The notes: generated by a model not told the origin, from the letters alone. A stretch of DNA of 64,000 bases from Babylonia areolata (GCF_041734735.1 NC_134880.1:22672246-22736245), one strand, 5' to 3'. Shown: positions 11,679-22,573, counted from the stretch's first letter. Program-made: numbers and translations.

Positions 11679-13396
11679 GAGAGAGGAGTTTATATGCATA
11701 CAGACATACATAGAGAGAGAGAGAGATTCAAAAACTTTCATTACTCAACGATAAAGATTTTAGGCAATGCCTAGTCTTCCAGTCTGTCCTTGTGACAATA
11801 ATAACAACAATAGCGATAACAACACAACAGTAGTAATTTTGGTAATACTGCTACTTTTACTACTACTACTCCTACTAGTACTACTAATGATAATAAAAAT
11901 CATCATCATCATCAACATTGTAAAAAGTAATAAAACGAACGCATTCACACACCCACAGAGAGTGTGCATGAGAGAGAGAGAGAGATACAAAAAGAGATGT
12001 TGTGGATGTTGGGGGGGGGGGGGGGTTGTCTTCTGTTCAGAATATTACAGGTGATGGAGACAGGGAAAGACAGGGAAGCGGAGAGAGGCGTGGCCAGGCA
12101 GACCAGGAAGCCAGCCATCTTCATGACACCCTGGGCCTCATTGTGCTGGATGTGCATGGAAATATAGCTGCAGGTTTGTTTCTCTTTTTTCTTTTTTTTT
12201 TTCTTTTTTTGAAACTCACTTTGTACTGCCAGTTAGCTCCCCTGACTTTCCCCGCAGACGACCCATTTATATGGGTAAGAAATAAAATCGCCAAAAGAAC
12301 AAATGTTAGAATTTATGTACTGAAAACTTCCAAACTGATCAGTAGCATGGTGAGTGAGCTGGAGATAAAATGTAAAACTTCCTACTTCTACTATCATACA
12401 GTGAGATGATAAAAGTATCCATATCTTTTTGTTTGAAATTTGCACACACTGATGACTTGTAACCGAATCCAGGAAAGCACAGAGTTTGAAACAAACTGAA
12501 TTCAGAACGTTATATAGCCACAATAGGGCCCCTTCATCTAATTCTGTTGTCTGCCTTGTGACTGAGAAGAAACTGGGTCGGATGCCATTGCTGACACACG
12601 CTGTTCACGTGAGCCAGTCACCGCAAAAATAACTCTCCTGCTCGTGAGCACAGCAACACACTCTGCATTTATTGGTCGCAGTGGAGAGTGGAAAGGTCAG
12701 TTAAGATATTCTTAGCTTATAACATCATTATGTAAATTACATGCCACTCCAAAACCTCAAAACTATCTAAAGACCGAATCGGGCCCCTTTGTCTGAAAAG
12801 GTTATAAACAGTAAGGCCTTGATCATCGCCCTTCGTCCAGAGCGCGTTAAACAATGAAATGTTGATAACTGTGGGCTGCTTGATGTAAACTGTTCCATTT
12901 CCAGCACAGGACTTTTTAGTTCCACAAACACCAAGGAAAAAAAATGACTCCCATTGTTATATGTATCTACTGGAAATCCTTTTCCCCTTCTCTCCCTCTC
13001 CAACTCCTGGTGTTTTCAGTTTTGTTTCTGTGCAGCCAGCATTACACAAGAAACATAAAGGCTTTGCCCATTTGTTGTTGGTTTGTTTTTTTCAGAAAAA
13101 GCAACAAGAAATTTTATTTCTGATCATGATTAGCAAATGAGTGAATCTAAATGACACACCTGGGTAAGTTTAAGTTGTAAAATAAAGAGGCTATTGAACA
13201 ATAAAATTAAAAACCGTTGAGTACATCAAGAGTATCAACTTAACAATGCATGTCTCAAGTCTTCAGGATTGTAAAGCATTGTAGAATAGAAGTAGATGGA
13301 GGAAAGAAGTACAGGCTCATAGCACACTTACCTTCTTTTTTTTTCAAACATGAAAAGTATTAAAGTATGAAATATTTAACAAAAATAATGCATTTG

Positions 13397-13428
<32 letters not shown>

Positions 13429-14062
13429 ATTCTGTGGTGACAGTCTACTCCATGAAGACCTAAGAGGCATAAATAATAAAGATACAGCATACATCTAATA
13501 GTATGTCTAACAAATTAGTTCATGTTTGTAGTTTTTGTCGACGGGCGCCATAGCCGAATAGTTGAAGCGTTGGACTTTCGATCTGAGGGTCCCGGGTTCG
13601 AATCATGGTGACAGCGCCTGGTGGGTAAAGGGTGGAGATTTTTACGATCTCCCAGGTCAACATATGTGCAGACCTGCCAGTGCCTGAACCCCCTCCGTGT
13701 GTATACACAAGCATAAGATCAAATACGCATGTTAAAGATCCTGTAATCCATGTCAGCATTCGGTGGGTTATGGAAACAAGAACATACCCAGCATGCACAC
13801 CCCCGAAAACGGAGTATGGCTGCCTACATGGCGGGGTAAAAACGGTCATGCACGTAAAAAGCCCACTCGCGTATATACGAGTGAACGTGGGAGTTGAAGC
13901 CCACGAATGCAGACGAAGAAGAAGAAGGTAGTTTTTGTCAATTGGAGAGGTGTTTTTGAAAGGCGAGTTAAGGTGTGTGTGAGGTGAATGGGGGATGCAT
14001 AGTCGGAGATGTTTTGATCATGCCTCCCATTTGACAGCAGACTTTGTGTGTGTGTGTGTGTG

Positions 14063-14115
<53 letters not shown>

Positions 14116-17100
14116 GTGTGTGTGTGTGTGAGAGAGAGAGGGGGTATGGTGAACACCATGGAGAGACAAAATTTATTATCTTATTTCTTTTATCCTCACT
14201 GTTAAGTATTTCTGTATACATTTGAATATGTGAATGTAACTGGAAAACTTGATCGACAGACAAATGTTGTGAGTGCCATACACTTCATATCTAAGTGACA
14301 TATTTTGAGTTTTAACTTTGACATTTGCAAAAGTCTGCCAGAAGAAAATATGACAGTCTTGTTGAAATGGTGGCCATTGGAATGAGTAATCAGCTCCAGT
14401 GGGAAAAGGCGTTTAATTGGCTAGCAGACGGCACACCAATAACGGAACATATTATTACCGCGTTAGCCCTAGTTTGCATCAGTTTGACATTGTAAGTACA
14501 TTTTACCAAACTAAGTTTGCATCAGTCTGACATTGTAAGTATATTTTACCAAACTAAGTTTGCATCAGTCTGACATTGTAAGTATATTTTACCAAACTAA
14601 GTTTGCATCAGTTTGACATTGTAAGTACATTTTACCAAACTGGGAGTATAATACAAAACTCCCCATTTTTGTCAAATCCCTAGTTTCAGCTTCTTAAGTC
14701 TGGCTTTAAAAACCTATTTCTTTCCAGATTAGCCTCTCCCTCTCTAGCTTCTTTCCATTCACAAGTTTTTCTTGCGTTCTGTCTATGTATGTGTAAGTTT
14801 TGTCTTTTATCACTTTGGCTCATAGTTAATACATACATGTGAAAGGCCAAATTGAAAATGCATTGATTTGCCTCTGCACAAGAAGATGGCTTTATAGATA
14901 CTTCTTCTTCTGCGTTCGTGGGCTTCAACTCCCACGTTCACTCGTATATACGCGAGTGGGCTTTTACGTGTATGACCGTTTTTACCCCGCCATGTAGGCA
15001 GCCATATTCCGTTTTCGGGGGTGTGCATGCTGGGTATGTTCTTGTTTCCATAACCCACCGAACGCTGACATGGATTACAGGATCTGTAACGTGCGTATTT
15101 GATCTTATGCTTGCGCATACACACGAAGGGGGTTCAGGCACTGGCAGGTCTGCACATATGTTGACCTGGGAGATCGTAAAAATCTCCACCCTTTACCCAC
15201 CAGGTGCCGTCACCGTGATTCGAACCCGAGACCCTCAGATCAAAAGTCCAACGCTTTAACCATTCGGCTATGGTGCCCGTCACTTTATAGATACGTTATT
15301 TACTGTTATAAACTTATGTTTGGCTGATTCATCCATTTCACATATTCATTTCTTGTAATACTTGATGTAAGTGTATTCATTATACATTATACCATGTCAA
15401 GACGAGTTATACATACCTGTCATCACAGTTGTTTTTTTTAATTTTACAGAATCTCATATGATTGTAATTCTAGAAAATAATTTTTTTAACCATAGTGATT
15501 TTAATATTTAGTTACTGTGTCTGGTGTTCCTAGTATAACATTTGTCTTTATATACAGATGATGTAAAAAGCAAGACCAAAAAGTTTTCATGTCTAAAATT
15601 TTATAACTTGGCTCATATAATCATGGTTGGTGTTGACTTGAAATATGGGGAAAATTGCTAAGTAAATTATGCACGTTTTCCAGTTACATTCACATATTCA
15701 GATGTATACAGAAATACTTAACAGTGAGGATAAAAGAAATAAGATAATAAATTTTGTCTCTCCATGGCATTCACCATACCCCCTCTCTCTCACTCACACA
15801 CATACACACACACACACACACACACAAACACAAACACAAACACACACACACACATTGTATGAATAACCTATAAAAAATAAATAAATAAAAAATAAATTTT
15901 AAAAATGTATGTGTTGTTGCTGTTTGAAGAGAAGGCGTGACAACAAGTGGCATGAGAAACAAGGCAAGGGGAAGAATTGGGGACAGTGCTTTGCCGGGAT
16001 GTGGCTTGTATGCTGGTGAGTTGTCTACCTTGCACCATGTCTGCTTTGCATCTGTGTGTGTGTGTGTGTGTTGTTTATGATTCAGTGCTTGCATATGTGT
16101 GTGATAAGTGTGCATGTAGTGACTTTTTTTCATGTCCTTGTGGAGTAAATCAAGGATGTTTGTTGAGCCCAAATATGTTTTTGTGTTTTATTAATGAAAT
16201 AATAGTTGAGTTATCAAGTAAAGATAGACACAGTATTCAAATGATTCCAAATGTTGTCGGAACATTTTTATTATTGTTTGGTGATGATGTAATTCTTTTG
16301 TCTGGAACATTTTGGGGACTTCAAAATCAGTTAAATGTATTAAAACAAGAAGCAGATCATTTGTGCTTAACTGTGAAACTTGATCAAACAAATGTTACAA
16401 TTTTTCCACAAGGGACACCCCTTATCTGCTTGTGAGAAATGGTATCATGATAATGTAGAACTGAACCAATACTTGCAGATGCAGCTGAAATTTGGGGATT
16501 ATATAGAAATGAGCAGATGAAGAGAGTACATTCTTTTGCAGTATATACGCTTTCTAGGTGTTCCAGTACATGCCTTAAAGTTCTGTATGGCAAAACCGGG
16601 AGTTATCCTTTGTATGTGAAAACTTTTGGAAAGTATATAAAGTTTTTGTTTAAACTGTTGAAATTGTTTCAAAGTAGACTTTGTAAACAGGCATACAATA
16701 TGATGTTATCCCAGATTAGAGAAAGGAAAAGAAAATTGGGCTTCTTGTGTAAGAAACGTTTTGTCAGAAATGCGTGGATGTGTCAAGGTGTGGGGTGTGA
16801 GCAAACTTTTATTTCAGAATTGAAATCCAGACTGATATGTCTAAACAAATATGGCATTCAGACATAAGAAGTAAGGATAAGTACAACTGGTTCCTTTCGT
16901 TTTAAAGTATATTCCAAGCTGAAGAGTTCCTAACTGTTATTGTACAATGTTTGCCCAGTTTACATTAAGAACTCTTGGCTTTAATGCCAGTAAAAGATAG
17001 GTTTATGCCAGGTACGCCCACAGATTCTCCATACCCTTTGTGTAATTCCACAGTTGATGATGAAATTCATTTTATGTTTGTAAATGTTATGATGATTTGA

Positions 17101-20090
17101 GAAGTGAATTTGTGATTTTTAAAAAAGAATTTGCGAAAAGAAAGGATCTCCTTAGCAAGTTAACATCAGAAGATCATGAGGTGATAGATTATTGTGTATT
17201 TTTAAAAAGATTGAACACTTTGTTTATGTTTGTAAAATTTACATGTGAAAGAAAACAACATTGATAAGTGTAATCTCCAGTGCATATTGGTGTGCTGGAC
17301 AGAGAATTGAGATTGTCACTGTGATTGTGTTGTGACATTCAGACAATCAGGATTGAGATGGTCACTGTGATTATGTTGTAACATTCAGATGATCAGGATT
17401 TAGATGGTCCCTGTGATTGTGTTGTGACATTCAGACAATCTCTGTGATTATGTTGTGACGTTCAGACAATGACTGTGATTATGATGTGACGTTCAGACAA
17501 TCAGGATCGAGATGGTCACTGTGATTGTGTTGTGACATTCAGACAATATCTATGATTATGTTGTGACGTTCAGACAATGACTGTGATTATGATGTGACGT
17601 TCAGACAATCAGGATCGAGATGGTCACTGTGATTGTGTTGTGACATTCAGACAATCTCTGTGATTATGTTGTGACGTTCAGACAATGACTGTGATTATGA
17701 TGTGACGTTCAGACAGTCAGTATCGAGATGGTCACTGTGATTGTGTTGTGACATTCAGACAATCTCTGTGATAATGTTGTGACGTTCAGACAATGACTGT
17801 GATTATGATGTGACGTTCAGACAATCAGGATCGAGATGGTCACTGTGATTGTGTTGTGACATTCAGACAATCTCTGTGATAATGTTGTGACGTTCAGACA
17901 ATGACTTTGATTATGATGTGACGTTCAGACAGTCAGGATCGAGATGGTCATTGTGATTGTGTTGTGACATTCAGACAATATCTATGATTATGTTGTGACG
18001 TTCACACAATGACTGTGATTATGATGTGACGTTCAGACAGTCAGGATCGAGATGGTCACTGTAATTGTGTTGTGACATTCAGACAATCTCTATGATTATG
18101 TTGTGACGTTCAGACAATGACTTTGATTATGATGTGACGTTCAGACAGTCAGGATCGAGATGGTCACTGTGATTGTGTTGTGATTCAGACAATCTCTATG
18201 ATTATGTTGTGACATTCAGACAATGACTTTGATTGTGTTGTGACATTCAGACAGTCAGGATCGAGATGGTCATTGTGATTGTGTTGTGACATTCAGACAA
18301 TCTCTATGATTATGTTGTGACGTTCAGACAATGACTGTGATTATGATGTGACGTTCAGACAGTCAGGATCGAGATGGTCACTGTGATTGTGTTGTGACAT
18401 TCAGACAATCTCTGTGATTATGTTGTGACGTTCAGACAATGACTGTGATTATGATGTGACGTTCAGACAATCAGGATTGAGATGGTCACTGTGATTGTGT
18501 TGTGACATTCAGACAATCTCTGTGATTATGTTGTGACGTTCAGACAATGACTGTGATTATGATGTGACGTTCAGACAATCAGGATCGAGATGGTCCCTGT
18601 GATTGTGTTGTGACATTCAGACAATCTCTGTGATTATGTTGTGACGTTCAGACAATGACTGTGATTATGATGTGACGTTCAGACAATCAGGATCGAGATG
18701 GTCACTGTGATTGTGTTGTGACATTCAGACAATATCTATGATTATGTTGTGACGTTCAGACAATGACTGTGATTATGATGTCACGTTCAGACAATCAGGA
18801 TTGAGATGGTCACTGTGATTGTGTTGTGACATTCAGACAATCTCTATGATTATGTTGTGATGTTCAGACAATGACTGTGATTATGATGTGACGTTCAGAC
18901 AGTCAGGATCGAGATGGTCACTGTGATTGTGTTGTGACATTCAGACAATCTCTATGATTATGTTGTGACATTCAGACAATGACTTTGATTGTGTTGTGAC
19001 GTTCAGACAGTCAGGATCGAGATGGTCACTGTGATTGTGTTGTGACATTCAGACAATCTCTATGATTATGTTGTGATGTTCAGACAATGACTGTGATTAT
19101 GATGTGACGTTCAGACAATCAGGATTGAGATGGTCACTGTGATTGTGTTGTGACATTCAGACAATCTCTATGATTATGTTGTGACGTTCAGACAATGACT
19201 GTGATTATGATGTGACGTTCAGACAATCAGGATCGAGATGGTCACTGTGATTGTGTTGTGACATTCAGACAATCTCTATGATTATGTTGTGATGTTCAGA
19301 CAATGACTGTGATTATGATGTGACGTTCAGACAGTCAGGATCGAGATGGTCACTGTGATTGTGTTGTGACATTCAGACAATATCTATGATTATGTTGTGA
19401 CGTTCAGACAATGACTGTGATTATGATGTGACGTTCAGACAATCAGGATCGAGATGGTCACTGTGATTGTGTTGTGACATTCAGACAATCTCTATGATTA
19501 TGTTGTGACGTTCAGACAATGACTGTGATTATGATGTGACGTTCAGACAGTCAGGATTGAGATGGCCCCTGTGATTGTGTTGTGACGTTCAGACAATCAG
19601 GATTGAGATGGCCCCTGTGATTGTGTTGTGATGTTCAGACAATCAGGTGGGTGCTGTGTGCTGCTCTGGTGAGGGAGATGAAATCCTCAAGTTCTGCCCC
19701 AGTTTTCTTGTCATGGAATCCATGCGACAGGTATTTGTGTGTGTGTGTGTATGTGTGTGAGTGAATAACTATTTACATGGGAATATTACTGGTATCTTGA
19801 AAGTACAAATGTAAGGGGTGTTTTGTTTTGTTGTTGTTTTTTATATAGGAAAGATACCAAAAGGGAGAAATATGTCAACCAGTTACCACACACAAACACA
19901 AATGTCATTTATCAAATTCAGGCAGCCAAAAAATCTGAAACTGACCATTTGGAAATGAGTCAGATTTATAAACCATCATGAAAAACATATATTGTAACAA
20001 GCTGAATAATATTGTGGTATTTTACAGGATGTAATGAATTTCTCATTCTTCTTGTTCACACATGCGAGCATGGCCACACACTCGCGCAGT

Positions 20091-20128
<38 letters not shown>

Positions 20129-22014
20129 TTGCATGTGTGAATGCGTAGAGAGGCTCCTCAGCCTGGAAATGAGCAACTGATGTTGATGTTGATGTCCAGG
20201 GAATGTCACCAGAGGCGGCCTGCCAAGCAGCCATCAAGAGGATCCAGCAGCGAGTGGCACCTGCCAGACCCTTTGAACTTGCCATTGTTGCTGTCAGCGC
20301 AAGAGTGAGAACTTCTGTTTCGTTGTCACAGTTTCAGTTTCAGTTTGAAGGAGGCATCTCTGCGTTCGGACAAATCAGTATACGCTACACCACATCTGCT
20401 AGGCAAGAATGTTTTTGTTGGTTAATTACCAATATGTTAATGCTATCAGTGTCATTAACGTGATCTACTAATAGCATGCATGAAAAGGAAAGTGGTATTA
20501 CTGTGCTGTTAGTTTTTGTAACCCATTTTTTCTTCCCCATAATCATTGATAATGGTCAGTGCTCTGGGCCTCTGCTAAGGAGTTAGAGTGCTTTATAGAT
20601 ACCCATTAGTAGTGGTAGTTGTAGTAGCAGTAGTGGTACTTTTGCCAGAAATAATCACAGTCAGAACAGCAGTCCTGAACAGCAAAATGCCAACAGATCC
20701 CAGCTAAAAGATGTCAGTGCCCTAAGGGGAAAAAACAAAAACCAAAAAAAAAAAACAACCTCTGTCCAGATGTATATGAAAGTAGACTGGCTGTCCAGCT
20801 CTGAGAAAAAAAAAAACAGAGACAGACAAAACCTGAAGAAAAAAAAATGAAGAAAAAAATCCAATGCTTATGGTTGTGCTGAAACAACTACATTTGCTTT
20901 CAAGACATTTTTTCAGTGAAAGATCCTCATTAGCATGTCTGTGGATCCTATTCTAAACAAAGTAAACGCCATGTAAATTTATTGAATGTTCAGTTGGAGA
21001 GGCTGACTAATTAAAGATTTTTGCTCTTCCAGTGTTGTTGTGTTTTTTTTTTCAGAGTAATTTATCATATGACTTAAGTTGTTTAAAAGAGAAAGTTTTG
21101 AAATGCAAATATGTAGGTTTGACCACATTTTGTGTGTATATGGTTTTTTTTCTTTTTTGCATTTATGGGCAGTAACTCCCTCCTGTGTTCATTTGTGTAT
21201 ATATATGTACAAGTGGACTTTTGCTTGAATGACCCATTTTCATACTGCAGTGAAGGCTGCCATACTCCACTTTCATTGGTGTGCATGCTGGGTAAAGTTA
21301 GTTTTTCCATAAACCACTGGACGCTGATGTGGATTTCAGGGTCGTTGACATGCGTATTTCATCTGCATGCATATCCTTACATAAGGGGGTTCAGATAATA
21401 GCAGATCTACAATTAATCCACCTGGGGCCAGTACCAGGATCAAACCCAGGACCCCGATTGGAAATCCAGTGCTTTAACCGTTCAGTTGTTGTACCCATCT
21501 GTGTGTGTGCGTGTTTCATAGTTTTACATCTAATTATTAACAGACTTTAAACAGGGTGGCAGGAACTGATTGTGTGTATGCGCGCATGCTCTTTTGTTCC
21601 TTAATTTTACCTCCGTTTATTCAGTGTGATATTCAGTGTCTGCATCTGAGTGTGTTTATGTGTGTGTGTGTGGGTTAATGTTTGTGTGTGTAATGTATCT
21701 GTTAATATATGTGTATGTTAATGTATGTGTGTGTGTGTGAATGTGAATGTATGTGTTACTCTGTGTGTGGGGGTTAATGTATGTGTGCATTTGTGTGTGA
21801 TAATGTATGTATATATGTGTGTGTGTTTGCATGTTAATGTATATATGTGTGTGTGTGTTGTCAGGGTGAGGTGGGGGCAGCCAGCACAGTGACAGGGTGG
21901 ACAGACACGCTGACAGGCCACAGCTACCCGGGGTTTCCCTACGTGGTGTGGAGGGCAGGGGACGAGGGCTTCGCTGAGCCCAGGACGCTGGTGGTGGAGC
22001 ATGTTTCTTCTTGA
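6996..22014 (+). CDS. AGA: Aspartylglucosaminidase (N4-(beta-N-acetylglucosaminyl)-L-asparaginase), 8 exons
   Basis: Exons 6996-7122, 8770-8908, 10236-10362, 12041-12173, 15935-16015, 19639-19730, 20200-20304 and 21865-22014; all junction phases agree and total 954 nt (317 aa). The family cleaves the GlcNAc-Asn bond of degraded glycoproteins in lysosomes, after self-cleavage before a threonine nucleophile. Here HDT places the nucleophile at T161. T179, R189, D192 and G213 lie at the same spacing as human T224, R234, D237 and G258; human T257 is replaced by S212. Motifs in order: VVVGTW, VECLEKALNVAEED, NEKGEVELDAALMSG, HDTLGLIVLD, GRIGDSALPGCGLYAD, GEGDEILKF. Two features are unusual: no signal peptide (in-frame stop at 6972, then MADKTQ directly before the mature-type start) and a short linker before HDT. 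Intron 1 uses a GC donor; intron 5 holds a large minisatellite. A missed small linker exon cannot be excluded. Confidence 0.9.
7123..7128 (+). promoter_or_regulatory. AGA: Non-canonical GC splice donor of AGA intron 1
   Basis: The exon ends AATG/GCGAGT. Only this junction restores phase with exon 2 (acceptor GTCACAG at 8763-8769) and gives NVAEEDEQYG, which aligns with the family. The alternative T/GTGTAG donor upstream is in phase but would delete the conserved helix VECLEKAL. GCGAGT fits the known minor GC-AG class apart from the preceding bases. Confidence 0.65.
7545..7860 (-). mobile_element. Old SINE copy, family A (tRNA-derived)
   Basis: Shares the family A order of motifs in reverse: ATGCTGGGT, CCATAACCCA, GGATTACAGGATCTT, TTGACCTGGGAGAT, CTCTACCCTTTACC, and the tRNA-like end CCGAGATTCGAACCCAGGA. 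Substitutions and indels show an old insertion. It lies in AGA intron 1. Confidence 0.8.
9165..9225 (+). mobile_element. SINE B fragment
   Basis: Contains TTGTCCGAACGCAGTGACG followed by CCTCCTTGAGCTACTGAAACTG, nearly identical to copies at 34850-34990 and 50103-50160. Only the 3' part is present. Confidence 0.75.
9469..9700 (+). repeat. Direct duplication, two units of about 115 bp
   Basis: Both units start near TCATTGTTGTAATGGGAATAG, continue through CTGCATGATCATG and end with GATCATTCTG. They differ at scattered positions, so this is a diverged tandem duplication within AGA intron 2. Confidence 0.85.
10405..10900 (+). mobile_element. LINE 3' end (C-terminal coding tail plus 3' UTR)
   Basis: Frame 10470-10690 encodes GPTYLSDLISAYTRSS, then FFLFATPHIWNNLPHHI and KTHLFKTYL, the common C-terminal end of many LINE reverse-transcriptase ORFs. 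The conserved 3' tail GTAAAGCGACCTGAGCTC...GGTGCTATAAT follows. 5'-truncated. A (TTC)n(TTA)n tract follows at 10906-10955, perhaps grown from the tail. Lies in AGA intron 3. Confidence 0.75.
10906..10955. repeat. (TTC)n(TTA)n microsatellite
   Basis: About 11 TTC units followed by TTA units directly after the LINE tail. Confidence 0.9.
11568..11740. repeat. (CA)n and (GA)n microsatellite cluster
   Basis: Two CA tracts separated by a TACATCAAATA interruption, then short GA runs. Lies in AGA intron 3. Confidence 0.95.
12174..13527 (+). other. AGA: Left part of AGA intron 4
   Basis: AT-rich intron sequence with a short TG tract at about 13405-13428. No gene, repeat family or RNA recognised. Confidence 0.6.
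13540..13927 (+). mobile_element. SINE family A, full-length copy with 12-bp target duplications
   Basis: 388 bp. The tRNA-like head GGGCGCCATAGCCGAATAG has an A-box-like TAGCCGAATAGTTGAAG and a B-box GGGTTCGAATC. The body contains GGAGATTTTTACGATCTCCC, CCTGCCAGTGCCTGAAC, GCATGTTAAAGATCC and AAACGGAGTATGGCTGCC, and ends in GAAGAAGAAG. Perfect 12-bp duplications GTAGTTTTTGTC flank it (13528-13539, 13928-13939). Strong B box and little decay suggest a fairly recent insertion. Copies at 14902, 25396 and 39030 define the family. Confidence 0.9.
14044..14140. repeat. (TG)n(TC)n(TG)n(AG)n compound microsatellite
   Basis: Purine/pyrimidine tract directly adjoining the left arm of the inverted repeat at 14141. 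Confidence 0.95.
14141..14248 (+). repeat. Left arm of inverted duplication
   Basis: This arm is the near-perfect reverse complement of 15675-15785 (for example TTTCTGTATACAT here against ATGTATACAGAAA there). The arms are 1.4 kb apart, and each has a dinucleotide tract on its outer side. Confidence 0.9.
14469..14641 (+). repeat. Four tandem copies of a 43-bp unit
   Basis: Units start CTAAGTTTGCATCAGT and end TATTTTACCAAA. They differ only by C/T and A/C exchanges, so amplification is recent. Confidence 0.9.
14650..14901 (+). mobile_element. LINE 3' tail fragment
   Basis: Contains CTTAAGTCTGGCTTTAAAAACC and a 3' tail TTGATTTGCCTCTGCACAAGA, also seen at 24860-25060. Only the C-terminal remnant and 3' UTR are left. 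The SINE at 14902 is inserted directly into its tail. Confidence 0.6.
14902..15282 (-). mobile_element. SINE family A, full-length inverted copy with 12-bp target duplications
   Basis: 381 bp, reverse orientation; the tRNA-like end is on the right (CGATTCGAACCC region near 15215-15230). Perfect duplications CTTTATAGATAC flank it (14890-14901, 15283-15294). It is about 90% like the 13540 copy. It lies inside the loop of the inverted duplication. Confidence 0.9.
15675..15785 (-). repeat. Right arm of inverted duplication
   Basis: Reverse complement of 14141-14248, beginning GTTTTCCAGTTACATTCAC and followed outward by (CT)n/(CA)n sequence. Confidence 0.9.
15786..15856. repeat. (CT)n(CA)n microsatellite
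   Basis: CA tract with AAACA interruptions, 80 bp upstream of AGA exon 5. Confidence 0.95.
16070..17275 (+). mobile_element. Degenerate LINE with reverse-transcriptase core
   Basis: Frame 16090-16430 reads GVNQGCLLSPNMFLCFINEI, then LLLFGDDVILLS (FADD-type catalytic box with Gly for Ala) and GLQNQLNVLKQEAD. A frameshift and an internal deletion then lead to AAEIWGLYRNEQMKRVHSF and RYPLY-like sequence at 16470-16870. Past 16870 stops accumulate, though homology with the copy at 1160-1960 persists (TGGCTTTAATGCCAG at about 16976). The 5' half (endonuclease, RT fingers) is missing. Dead non-LTR element in AGA intron 5, ending just before the minisatellite. Confidence 0.85.
17308..19650 (+). repeat. 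AGA: Minisatellite array that contains the AGA exon 6 splice acceptor
   Basis: About 2.3 kb of a 108-bp higher-order unit built from two 31-bp and one 46-bp monomers (TGTGATTGTGTTGTGACATT..., TGTGATTATGTTGTGACGTT..., and one ending CAGGATCGAGATGGTCAC). Every monomer carries TTCAGACAAT or TTCAGACAGT. The last monomer is the true 3' splice site of exon 6: GTTCAG/ACAATCAGGTGGG, exon starting at 19639. The first 8-9 exon bases therefore belong to the repeat unit. From length and period I estimate about 22 higher-order units and 60-70 monomers. Monomers are highly similar (C/T exchanges mainly), so homogenisation is recent or continuing. Confidence 0.95.
20092..20128. repeat. (CA)n microsatellite
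   Basis: Short CA tract about 70 bp upstream of AGA exon 7. Confidence 0.95.
20322..20405 (-). mobile_element. SINE B fragment
   Basis: Reverse copy: CAGTTTCAGTTTGAAGGAGG, TGCGTTCGGACAAATC, ACGCTACACCACATCTGC. Starts within 20 bp of the AGA exon 7 donor. Confidence 0.75.
21163..21500 (-). mobile_element. Old SINE family A copy
   Basis: Diverged but in full order: GGCTGCCATACTCCAC, GTGCATGCTGGGTA, CCATAAACCAC, GGATTTCAGGGTCG, AAGGGGGTTCAG, and the tRNA-like end. Lies in AGA intron 7. Confidence 0.8.
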
Positions 22015-22567
22015 GCCGGTGGAACCTTGCAGAGAATGATGAGAGGTAACCAAGAAAAGGTTCTTTGCACTTAACTATTTCACCGTTAAGTTTCTGTGTG
22101 AAAAACACTCCCCAGGGCCAGATATTGTAGAAATGATGTTCTCAGTCACAGGCTTTGGTTCATATCACCACAACACAATGGACTTGTTCATTTCAAACTC
22201 AGGGGGCAAAGGTTTGTCATTGTTCTATTGACAGAAAACTGGTTGCTGTTGTCTAGCTTTGTTAGAATGTGAAATAGTCCTATCAACATGACCGCTCGAT
22301 GTTGACCAAAGTCGCCAGTGGCGGTGCGCTGTCTAGTCAACTTGATTTGCCTGTGGCAGTGAAACAGTTATTCTAAGTGTTGAGCACTTACTACAAATCA
22401 CAGACAAGTGCAGACACACACATCATTAACATGTATATCGACATACACTCACAACCACACACAGACACTGATAGAAACACATCACGAATGTGAAAATGCA
22501 CACATAATCATCGTACACACACACACATGTTGACTGATAATTGTAGTTCAGACCAGAAAAAGACACA
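22015..22567 (+). other. AGA: AGA 3' UTR
   Basis: No coding frame. Single-copy-looking sequence between the AGA stop and its AATAAA. Confidence 0.5.
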
Positions 22568-22573
22568 AATAAA
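22568..22573 (+). terminator. AGA: AGA polyadenylation signal
   Basis: AATAAA on the plus strand, about 555 bp after the AGA stop and just short of the facing RPL4 signal. Confidence 0.55.

Noticed and set aside
13540-13620. Possible tRNA gene at 13540 (and its mirror near 15200-15282)
   Set aside because: The A- and B-box-like region is followed by a 300-bp body shared by many copies with target duplications, so it is a SINE head.
17308-19650. Regularly spaced repeats that might be taken for a CRISPR array
   Set aside because: There are no unique spacers; the whole period repeats. The setting is a eukaryotic intron.
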